From Mageeibacillus sp. UBA5438 (GTDB lineage: Bacteria > Bacillota > Clostridia > Saccharofermentanales > DTU023), in NCBI GenBank assembly GCA_002427535.1, contig DIRK01000062.1, positions 1 through 9,857 on the forward strand: a stretch of DNA of 9,857 nt, given 5' to 3'. The position numbers were made by a program, and so were the translations under genes. This document shows positions 1 through 4,839 of this stretch, piece after piece; the stretch's first letter is position 1; every line of letters begins with the position of its first letter. The notes beneath the pieces are model-generated. The model did no database searches and was not told the DNA's origin. It was given only the letters and a program-made list of their open reading frames with translations.

Positions 1-116
1 AATTCTCCGAAAAGGAACTCGTAGACCTGACCCTCGCCATCGTGGCGATTAACGGTTGGAATCGTCTCGCCATCGCGTTTCGAAGCGAGGCGGGACACTA
101 CCGGCCAAGAACATGA
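1..116 (+). CDS. Carboxymuconolactone decarboxylase (AhpD-like) family protein, C-terminal end only
   Basis: The reading frame is open from the left edge (first full codon at 3) to a TGA at 114-116 and encodes the last 37 residues of a protein. The visible stretch contains ELVDLTLAIVAINGWNRLAI followed by AFRSEAGHYRP. This closely resembles the C-terminal helix of CMD-family proteins, where a '(D)LTLAIA.IN.WNRLAIAFR' segment is typical. Members of this family are often peroxidase-like or disulfide-active proteins with a CxxC pair; that part lies outside the window, so catalytic competence cannot be judged. A strong hairpin follows the stop codon directly, so this is the end of its transcript. 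Family assignment is from recall of the C-terminal motif only. Confidence 0.75.
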   Translation, partial: FSEKELVDLTLAIVAINGWNRLAIAFRSEAGHYRPRT

Positions 117-118
117 GA

Positions 119-143
119 AAACCGCGGCCTCGGGCCGCGGTTT
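119..143. terminator. Probable bidirectional intrinsic terminator
   Basis: A perfect inverted repeat, AAACCGCGGCC - TCG - GGCCGCGGTTT, gives an 11-bp stem with a 3-nt loop. It starts 2 bases after the stop of the plus-strand gene and lies 25 bases beyond the stop of the converging minus-strand gene. The A and T ends of the stem supply a short U run in either direction (four Ts on the minus strand, three on the plus strand). A further T6 run lies at 154-159 on the plus strand. The U tract is short for a classical terminator, but the GC-rich stem and the position between convergent genes support the call. Confidence 0.8.
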
Positions 144-168
144 CCGGTCTTCGTTTTTTCAAAATAGT

Positions 169-837
169 TTACTTAGCGCGTTTTAAGACCGTGACGTCAC
201 CATCTTCATCGAAGAGCGTTAAGGTGTCGCCCTCCACTTTGAATCGGTACTCCGTTTCATCTTTTTCACCGAAAAACTCCATCGCCAAGGTCAAAGTATC
301 GCCCTTGACGGTGTATTTTGTAGTGAGCAGATTCATCATGTCATAAAAGCCCTTCATGTCGTCGGGAGTCCCGGCAGGTGCTTCGAAGGTCAGCTTGCCT
401 CCTTTAAAGTTGAAAACCAAGCCTTCTTCATAGTCGCTCCAGCCATCGGTATCCACGACGGTCCATTTCCCGTTGATTCCGGACTTTCCGCCTCCTCCTC
501 CTCCGAGCACAAGCACGAGGACGATGGCGACGACTACGACAGCGGCCACGATGCCGATAATAAGTCCTGTCTTTTTCTTCTTAGGCGGTGTCTGATGCGG
601 AAAGCCATAGTCCGGCGGCGGTGGGTAAGTCTGCTGCGGGTTATAGGGCTGTTGCAACGGGTACGCCTGTGGTGGCGGTGGCGCATAGGCCTGTTGGGGC
701 ACTACCGGCTCCGGCGGCGGGGGCGGCGGGGGCGCTGCAGCCTGTTGCGGTTCAGGCGTTGTCAGCGGGTTGCCGCAGCTCGTGCAAAAAGTCGCCCGAT
801 CTTCGTTAGGCGCTCCGCATTGAGTACAATACTTCAT
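169..837 (-). CDS. Zinc-ribbon, proline-rich, single-pass membrane protein
   Basis: This 222-aa protein has a clear modular layout. An N-terminal zinc ribbon has two CxxC pairs (Cys4, Cys7, Cys18, Cys21 from the chosen start; YCTQCG and FCTSCG). A Pro/Gln/Tyr-rich linker spans about residues 30-86, followed by a Lys cluster (KKKK) and one hydrophobic helix (about 90-111). After a Gly6 run comes a beta-rich C-terminal domain of about 100 residues (GKWTVVDTDG, GLVFNFKGGKLTF, GDTLTLAMEF, GDTLTLFDEDG). By the positive-inside rule the zinc ribbon should be cytoplasmic and the beta domain outside. The C-terminal domain recalls small lipocalin-like/DUF5640-type domains, but that is tentative. The start at 837 is preferred over an ATG at 843 because AAGGAG at 850-845 is 7 nt from the former and 1 nt from the latter. 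It is the last gene of the minus-strand operon, 52 nt after mscL. Function unknown; zinc-ribbon membrane proteins of this type are common in Bacillota. Confidence 0.85.
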   Translation of the reverse strand: MKYCTQCGAPNEDRATFCTSCGNPLTTPEPQQAAAPPPPPPPEPVVPQQAYAPPPPQAYPLQQPYNPQQTYPPPPDYGFPHQTPPKKKKTGLIIGIVAAVVVVAIVLVLVLGGGGGGKSGINGKWTVVDTDGWSDYEEGLVFNFKGGKLTFEAPAGTPDDMKGFYDMMNLLTTKYTVKGDTLTLAMEFFGEKDETEYRFKVEGDTLTLFDEDGDVTVLKRAK

Positions 838-844
838 CTTCATT

Positions 845-850
845 CTCCTT
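845..850 (-). promoter_or_regulatory. Ribosome binding site deciding the zinc-ribbon protein start
   Basis: AAGGAG on the minus strand lies 7 nt before the ATG at 837-835 and only 1 nt before the upstream in-frame ATG at 843-841. The spacing favours the downstream start, giving a protein two residues shorter than the longest frame. Confidence 0.75.
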
Positions 851-889
851 CATCTCGGTCTATTTTCGTGTCAATCAATCTTATTAGGG

Positions 890-1309
890 CTATTCTTTCG
901 TCTTTTCATCGGACGACAGAAGCTCGCGGATGTCTTTTAGCAGATCAAGCTCTGATTCAGTTGGCTCTTCGACGACTTCTTTAGCTTCTTCTTCCTTTTT
1001 GCGGCGAAGCTTATTCAGTGTTCGCACGACAAGGAAGAGGAAGAATGCGACGATCAGGAAGGTAATGATCGATTGGATCAGCTGCCCGTAGGTAATGGCC
1101 ACCTCTTCCGAAACGTCAGGAACGGCCTGTTTTAAAACAATCTTCAGGTGTGCAAAGTCGATGCCTGCGGTCAGGTATCCGACGATGGGCATCAGGATGT
1201 CATTGACGACACTGTCGACAATCGCCTTGAACGCGAGACCGAGCACAAAGCCGATGGCGGCATCCATCACACTGCCTTGCGCGATAAATTCCTTAAACTC
1301 TTTCATCAT
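890..1309 (-). CDS. mscL: Large-conductance mechanosensitive channel MscL
   Basis: This 139-aa protein has the size and layout of MscL, a homopentameric channel of the cytoplasmic membrane that opens under high membrane tension and releases solutes on osmotic downshift. The amphipathic N-terminal helix (MMKEFKEFIAQGSVMD) leads into the family signature DAAIGFVLGLAF in TM1 (about 16-44, ending DILMPIVG). A short extracellular loop (45-75) follows, then TM2 (about 76-98, ITFLIVAFFLFLVV). After a basic stretch (KLRRKK) and an acidic linker comes the amphipathic C-terminal helix LDLLKDIRELL, which forms the cytoplasmic bundle in this family. GGAGGT at 1323-1318 lies 8 nt before the first of two ATGs, supporting the start at 1309. 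The gene begins 20 nt after the stop of the P-loop gene, so the two are very likely co-transcribed. Confidence 0.97.
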   Translation of the reverse strand: MMKEFKEFIAQGSVMDAAIGFVLGLAFKAIVDSVVNDILMPIVGYLTAGIDFAHLKIVLKQAVPDVSEEVAITYGQLIQSIITFLIVAFFLFLVVRTLNKLRRKKEEEAKEVVEEPTESELDLLKDIRELLSSDEKTKE

Positions 1310-1329
1310 ATTGGGGGACCTCCGATTTC

Positions 1330-1749
1330 CTACCCGCGGGCGTAAGTTTTGACGTCCTCGGGGAGCTCATCAAGTTTGAAACTTAAGGCAACGGTTATCT
1401 TGCAGTCAACCTGTTTGGCCAAATTCTCAAGATTCTTCATGAAAGCGGACAATTGCGTGCCTTCCTTGTCTCCCGTGATCTGGAAGAGACAATCGATGTA
1501 TATATGGGAGATGTCATAGTCTTTCGCGTTTAAGCCGGCAAGAAAGGCGATCAGCTGATCGTAGCCGCGGACGGGATATTCCTTGATGTCGATACGTCTG
1601 ACGGAATGCGGAACAAGATGCTCCACTCCGTGTCCGTATTCGATAAAAACAATGTTAGCATTACTATCTGCCGCCAGCTTTTCCATTTCCTCAAGCATGA
1701 GCGGTGTTTTTCCCGAACCTTTTCCTCCGACAATCGCGTCAACGTACAT
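1330..1749 (-). CDS. Small P-loop NTPase-like protein (conserved in clostridia)
   Basis: This 139-aa protein begins with a hydrophobic strand and a Walker A motif GGKGSGKT (residues 8-15). A central hydrophobic strand ending in Asp (HIYIDCLF, about 82-89) may act as Walker B. From memory it matches a family of about 140-aa clostridial proteins with the same order of elements: GxKGSGKT, then NIVFIE, a 'VR.I...EY....YD.L..F..GL.A..YDI.H.YID' core, and a final hydrophobic strand followed by a charged tail. That family is usually annotated as hypothetical or, doubtfully, as PilT-like. No substrate or partner can be named. It heads the operon with mscL and the zinc-ribbon gene. An upstream in-frame GTG at 1761-1759 overlaps the ribosome binding site GGAGG (1759-1755); the ATG at 1749 is 5 nt downstream of it and is the credible start. 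Confidence 0.82.
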   Translation of the reverse strand: MYVDAIVGGKGSGKTPLMLEEMEKLAADSNANIVFIEYGHGVEHLVPHSVRRIDIKEYPVRGYDQLIAFLAGLNAKDYDISHIYIDCLFQITGDKEGTQLSAFMKNLENLAKQVDCKITVALSFKLDELPEDVKTYARG

Positions 1750-1754
1750 GAGCA

Positions 1755-1759
1755 CCTCC
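1755..1759 (-). promoter_or_regulatory. Ribosome binding site deciding the P-loop gene start
   Basis: GGAGG on the minus strand lies 5 nt before the ATG at 1749-1747. The only longer start, a GTG at 1761-1759, overlaps this site and therefore cannot use it, so the protein is 139 aa rather than 143. Confidence 0.8.
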
Positions 1760-1808
1760 ACTTTCGTGTTGCGGTTCGTGCCGAACCTGTCAGTTTCTTT
1801 GTGTTGCT

Positions 1809-1837
1809 ATCATACGCTATCGCCGTGCATTTTGTAA
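1809..1837 (-). promoter_or_regulatory. Candidate sigma-A promoter for the P-loop/mscL/zinc-ribbon operon
   Basis: On the minus strand, TTACAA (1837-1832, 3/6 to the -35 consensus) is separated by exactly 17 nt from TATGAT (1814-1809, 5/6 to the -10 consensus). The predicted transcript would start near 1802, giving a leader of about 50 nt before the ATG at 1749. The -10 is good and the -35 poor. This is read by eye from the sequence only. Confidence 0.5.
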
Positions 1838-1854
1838 CTAAAAAGTGACAAATT

Positions 1855-1869
1855 ATGCAAGCGATTAAA
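1855..1869 (+). promoter_or_regulatory. Candidate catabolite-responsive element (cre-like box)
   Basis: ATGCAAGCGATTAAA fits the CcpA cre consensus WTGNAANCGNWNNCW at every specified position except the penultimate one (A instead of C). It lies in the AT-rich part of the divergent spacer, about 60 bp upstream of the predicted start of the glutamate-fermentation operon and upstream of the opposing promoter. A cre at this distance could act positively, as known for ackA of Bacillus subtilis, or could be a chance match in AT-rich DNA. It is meaningful only if the organism has CcpA. Confidence 0.35.
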
Positions 1870-1886
1870 AAATTCAAAAATTACAG

Positions 1887-1915
1887 TTGCGTGCCAGCAC
1901 AACTTGCTCTATTGT
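1887..1915 (+). promoter_or_regulatory. Candidate promoter of the methylaspartate-pathway operon
   Basis: TTGCGT (1887-1892, 3/6) and TATTGT (1910-1915, 4/6) are 17 nt apart, placing transcription start near 1922 and giving a 25-nt leader. Both elements are weak, and the A-rich stretch 1866-1884 just upstream could serve as an UP-like element. An alternative -35 (GTGACA, 1845-1850, 5/6) lacks a convincing -10 at proper spacing. Both inverted repeats of the region overlap this promoter, as expected for a regulated one. Confidence 0.4.
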
Positions 1916-1924
1916 GTATACACA
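1913..1924. promoter_or_regulatory. Candidate operator for the operon's GntR-family regulator
   Basis: TGTGTATACACA is a perfect 12-bp palindrome. Its centre GTATAC is the core seen in GntR-family operators such as that of the B. subtilis gluconate operon (TTGTATACAA). It overlaps the -10 of the candidate promoter and ends 23 bases before the ATG of the first structural gene. A GntR-family regulator is encoded as the third gene of the same operon, so autoregulation through this site is the natural inference. Confidence 0.55.
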
Positions 1925-1947
1925 GCGATGCTGAGGAGAGATAGAAG

Positions 1948-2790
1948 ATGATTCGTGAATTTTCCACTGACCTGCTGCGTGACGCGATTTGCCGCATGTG
2001 CGGCACAGCCGCCTTTGACATGCCAAAGGACGTCACCCACTCGATTGAAGAGGCCCTTGCCGCCGAAGATTTTCCAAACGCCCGCTCGGTACTCCAAGAA
2101 CTCCTTGAAAACTATCATGTCGCCTCCACTGAACGCATACCCATTTGTCAGGACACAGGGATGGTCGTGGTCTTTTTAGATGTGGGGCGCGATGTCCATT
2201 TCATCGGCGACCCTTACGAGGCGATCAACGAAGGCGTGCGAGAGGGTTACAAAAAATATTCGCTTCGCATGTCGGTTGTCGGCGATCCTTTAAGACGCCA
2301 AAATACAGGCGACAACACACCGGCCCTTGTCACGACACGCCTTGTCCCCGGCGACAGGGTCACCGTCACCTTTCTCACGAAGGGATTCGGCAGTGAAAAC
2401 ATGAGCCGCCTCGCGATGCTGCGCCCCGCGGATGGGATTTCAGGCGTCCGCAAATTCGTCATTGAAACCGCGCAAAAAGCGGGACCCAACGCCTGCCCGC
2501 CGCTCGTCATCGGGGTCGGTATCGGCGGCACCTTTGACCAGGTCGCGCTCGCCGCAAAGCGGGCTTTGACCCGCGATGTCGGCGTGCCCCACGCGGATCC
2601 TTTCTACGCCAAATTAGAAGAAGAATGGCTCTTGGAGATTAACAGACTCGGCGTCGGCCCCCAGGGTATGGGCGGCCGGACCACAGCACTGTCACTGGCG
2701 ATCGAAGCCCTGCCCACCCATATCGCGGGAATGCCCGTCGCCTGCAACATCAACTGCCATGTCGCGCGCCATATGAGGGAGGTGCTCTGA
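1948..2790 (+). CDS. Class I fumarase-type hydro-lyase, alpha subunit; probably mesaconase
   Basis: This 280-aa protein is the full-length alpha subunit (iron-sulfur domain) of a two-subunit class I fumarase/tartrate-dehydratase-type enzyme. Three cysteines in the expected contexts would ligate a [4Fe-4S] cluster: Cys67 (PICQDTGM), Cys183 (GPNACPPLVIGVGIGG) and Cys270 (NINCHVARH). Other family blocks are RQNTGDNTPA (118-127), FGSENMSRLAML (147-158) and GVGPQGMGGRTTAL (235-248). Class I enzymes hydrate fumarate, mesaconate or dehydrate tartrate, and sequence alone does not settle which. Standing first in an operon whose ammonia-lyase makes mesaconate and whose lyase would cleave citramalate, it most likely hydrates mesaconate to (S)-citramalate. 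The start is supported by GAGGAGAG about 8 nt upstream. Its stop TGA shares one base with the ATG of the beta subunit. Fumarate hydratase is the alternative, or a second activity. An exposed cluster would imply oxygen sensitivity. Confidence 0.93.
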   Translation: MIREFSTDLLRDAICRMCGTAAFDMPKDVTHSIEEALAAEDFPNARSVLQELLENYHVASTERIPICQDTGMVVVFLDVGRDVHFIGDPYEAINEGVREGYKKYSLRMSVVGDPLRRQNTGDNTPALVTTRLVPGDRVTVTFLTKGFGSENMSRLAMLRPADGISGVRKFVIETAQKAGPNACPPLVIGVGIGGTFDQVALAAKRALTRDVGVPHADPFYAKLEEEWLLEINRLGVGPQGMGGRTTALSLAIEALPTHIAGMPVACNINCHVARHMREVL

Positions 2791-3407
2791 TGACCCCAAA
2801 ACATAACTTTAAACACGTCCAGGCACCCCTCGATAAGTCTGCCCTCAAGGATTTAAAAAGCGGCGACCGCGTCCTCCTGTCGGGGACAATCTATACTTTG
2901 CGTGACGCGGGGCATAAGCGCCTTTTGGAATTGCTTGAGCAAGGTGAAGCGCCGCCATTCCCTTTAGAAAACGCGGTTATCTACTACGTAGGCCCTTCCC
3001 CCGCCGTGGGGAACCGGGCGATTGGTTCCGCGGGGCCGACCACCTCCTCGAGGATGGACCCCTACACCCCCCAGCTCATCGCCCAAGGACTTTCCGGCAT
3101 GATCGGCAAAGGCTATCGCGACCACTGCGTGGTTGACGCGATGAAAGAATACGGCGCGGTTTATTTTGCAGCCACAGGGGGCGCGGGCGCGCTATTATCA
3201 AAAACCATCCTTGAAGCTAAGGTGCTCGCCTGGGAAGACTTAGGCCCCGAAGCCTTGAGGCAACTTGTTGTCAAAGACATGCCCCTAACCGTCATCATTG
3301 ATACAGAAGGCCGAGACCTTTACCTGGAAGGGCCGAGAACATGGCGTGAATCGCACGGGATCCTAGATCCCTCCTTAGAAAGCGAAGCCGAATGTCCGAC
3401 CGTTTAG
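2790..3407 (+). CDS. Class I fumarase-type hydro-lyase, beta subunit; probably mesaconase
   Basis: This 205-aa protein is the C-terminal (beta) half of a class I fumarase-type enzyme, the swivelling domain that completes the active site over the alpha-subunit cluster. Diagnostic blocks are LKSGDRVLLSGTIYTLRDAGHKR (22-44), YVGPSPA (66-72), GSAGPTTSSRMDPY (79-92), GMIGKG (103-108) and ATGGAGALLSK (128-138). A PTTSSRMD version rather than PTTSGRMD is common in clostridial two-subunit enzymes. The ATG overlaps the alpha stop (TGATG), and GGGAGGTG at 2777-2784 provides the ribosome binding site, so the two are translationally coupled and presumably made in equal amounts. The product and role follow the alpha subunit: hydration of mesaconate to (S)-citramalate is inferred from the operon. 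Its 3' end overlaps the regulator gene by 16 nt. Confidence 0.93.
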   Translation: MTPKHNFKHVQAPLDKSALKDLKSGDRVLLSGTIYTLRDAGHKRLLELLEQGEAPPFPLENAVIYYVGPSPAVGNRAIGSAGPTTSSRMDPYTPQLIAQGLSGMIGKGYRDHCVVDAMKEYGAVYFAATGGAGALLSKTILEAKVLAWEDLGPEALRQLVVKDMPLTVIIDTEGRDLYLEGPRTWRESHGILDPSLESEAECPTV

Positions 3408-4381
3408 ACGACGAGACGAAACCGCTTTACCTGCAAATTGCCGACGCGATCCGTTCGGAGATTAAAGAAGGCACACTTATTCCGGGCGAACAACTCCCGT
3501 CCATGCGACGCATGGCCGAAGAGCGGTCGGTGTCGCTTGGGACGATCCGTCATGTCTACGCCTTATTGGAGCAAGACCGACTGATCGAATCCAAAAGAGG
3601 GCAGGGGACCTTTGTCACAAAGAATGAGCCCGATCTTTTAGGACGAAAAGACAAGGCTCTGCGATTTATTGACCAAACCATCGAATCACTCCTTGATCTC
3701 GGCTTTTCCACACGTGAGGCCGAGATATTTTTTGACTTGAGACTTCGCCAGCGAGAGGACGCCGCCCGGCCGATCCGTGTCGCCGTCGTGGCCTCAACGC
3801 CGGAAGAGCGCTCCGTCATCAGCAACTCACTCGAAAATATCGGCGCGGCACGCGCCTACCGCATCTCCATGAGCGAAGTGGAAAACCAACCCGAACGCTT
3901 ATTGGCCGGTTTTGATTTCATTGTCGCGCCCCAATCGCTATTAGGAGCGCTGCGCGACCGGGTGCCGGAGCACATCCCCCTGATGCCCGCCGCCATGAAT
4001 ATCAGCCGCAAAACTGTGAACGACTGCCGCCTTGTGCCTGACGGTGCCTCTGTAGGCGTTTTGACCGCAAGCTATGGATTCCAGGACATCATCCGCCAAG
4101 AATGCGCCGGCCTTACGGGACGTACACCGCCAATGGACTTTTTGAAATTCGGTGACCCTGAAAAAACGCGCGCATTTATCACGGCGCACGACGTCATCAT
4201 CGTGTCGCCTGATTGCGGCGAGCTCATCGACAACCGGGAAATCGCCCTTCTTCGCGGCCCCTTCATCGAAGAGAAGTTTGTCATCCGCACCGCCTTCTCA
4301 CTGGACCAGGGGTCACTTTACTATATCGGCCGCGCCATTGAACGGCGCTATCATGAACTGCGTGAGTTCTTGCTCGATTAA
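3392..4381 (+). CDS. GntR-family transcriptional regulator with long C-terminal sensor-like domain
   Basis: This 329-aa protein opens with a GntR winged helix (about 10-77): PLYLQIADAIRSEI, LIPGEQLPSMRRMAEE, the recognition helix SLGTIRHVYALLEQ, and the wing SKRGQGTFV. A helical linker follows (about 85-122, FIDQTIESLLDLGFSTREAE), resembling the short tail of YtrA-like regulators. About 200 more residues look like alternating beta strands and helices (IRVAVVASTPEERS, FDFIVAPQSLL, ASVGVLTASYGFQDI, HDVIIVSPDCGELI), suggesting a two-lobed Rossmann-like ligand domain. I cannot match this to FCD, UTRA, aminotransferase or LacI-type sensor domains. It overlaps the preceding gene by 16 nt and precedes glmS by 34 nt, so it is inside the operon. 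It probably senses a pathway intermediate such as glutamate, methylaspartate or mesaconate and binds the palindrome at 1913-1924; both points are inference. Its ribosome binding site is weak, consistent with low-level expression. Confidence 0.9.
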   Translation: MSDRLDDETKPLYLQIADAIRSEIKEGTLIPGEQLPSMRRMAEERSVSLGTIRHVYALLEQDRLIESKRGQGTFVTKNEPDLLGRKDKALRFIDQTIESLLDLGFSTREAEIFFDLRLRQREDAARPIRVAVVASTPEERSVISNSLENIGAARAYRISMSEVENQPERLLAGFDFIVAPQSLLGALRDRVPEHIPLMPAAMNISRKTVNDCRLVPDGASVGVLTASYGFQDIIRQECAGLTGRTPPMDFLKFGDPEKTRAFITAHDVIIVSPDCGELIDNREIALLRGPFIEEKFVIRTAFSLDQGSLYYIGRAIERRYHELREFLLD

Positions 4382-4415
4382 GGGCAATGGGATCTGTTTT
4401 GGAGGATCGTCAAAC

Positions 4416-4838
4416 ATGGAACAACAGGACAAGAAAAGACTTGTAATCGGTGTCATCGGCGCTGACGTGCATGCGGTGGGCATCCGGATACTGGAGTTTG
4501 CCTTTCGGGAAGCCGGATTCGATGTCACCAATCTGGGCGTCATGGTGTCGCAGGAAGAATTCATCGGGGCGGCGGTTGAGACCGACGCGGATGCCATTGT
4601 GATTTCTTCCCTTTACGGTCACGGCGAACTTGACTGCCGCGGTCTTCGCGACAAAAGCGACGAAGCGGGGCTCACAGGGATCCTGCTCTATGTGGGCGGC
4701 AACATCGTTGTGGGCAAGCAGGATTTTGAGGATGTCGAAAAACGCTTCCACGACATGGGCTTCGACCGCGCCTTCCCGCCGGGTACCACACCGGAGGAAG
4801 CCATCATGTGGTTGGAGAAGGATCTTGGAGTCCGTTAA
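4416..4838 (+). CDS. glmS: Glutamate mutase (methylaspartate mutase) S subunit, cobalamin-binding
   Basis: This 140-aa protein is the small component of adenosylcobalamin-dependent glutamate mutase, which with GlmE rearranges L-glutamate to (2S,3S)-3-methylaspartate. It shows the B12-binding signature DVHAVG (residues 17-22; DxHxxG), in which His19 would replace dimethylbenzimidazole as lower cobalt ligand. The companion motifs are SSL (64-66, in VISSLYGHG) and GG (94-95, in YVGGNIVVG), which line the nucleotide-tail pocket. Length and motif positions fit the C. tetanomorphum and C. cochlearium proteins. The start is set by GGAGGA at 4401-4406, 9 nt before the ATG. The next gene, glmL, starts one base after the stop. 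It is unrelated to glucosamine-6-phosphate synthase, which shares the symbol glmS; mutS, also used, collides with the mismatch-repair gene. Confidence 0.96.
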   Translation: MEQQDKKRLVIGVIGADVHAVGIRILEFAFREAGFDVTNLGVMVSQEEFIGAAVETDADAIVISSLYGHGELDCRGLRDKSDEAGLTGILLYVGGNIVVGKQDFEDVEKRFHDMGFDRAFPPGTTPEEAIMWLEKDLGVR

Positions 4839-4839
4839 G

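Noticed and set aside
588..984. Plus-strand open frames of 73 and 129 codons
   Set aside because: They are reverse-strand shadows of the Pro-rich linker of the zinc-ribbon protein and of the mscL tail, with low-complexity Arg/Trp/Leu-rich translations.
1762..1947. Possible cobalamin riboswitch before the B12-dependent operon
   Set aside because: The leader after the candidate start is only about 25 nt, and I see no B12-box-like element or large multi-stem structure in the 186-nt spacer.
3357..3371. GGGATC-CTA-GATCCC hairpin near the end of the mesaconase beta gene
   Set aside because: It has only 6 bp of stem, lies inside coding sequence, and is not followed by a U tract, so it is not a credible terminator. 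An effect on regulator translation is possible but unsupported.
4630..4839. 70-codon N-terminal extension of the glmL frame
   Set aside because: This is the glmS coding region read in another frame; conserved GlmL sequence begins exactly at the ATG at 4840.
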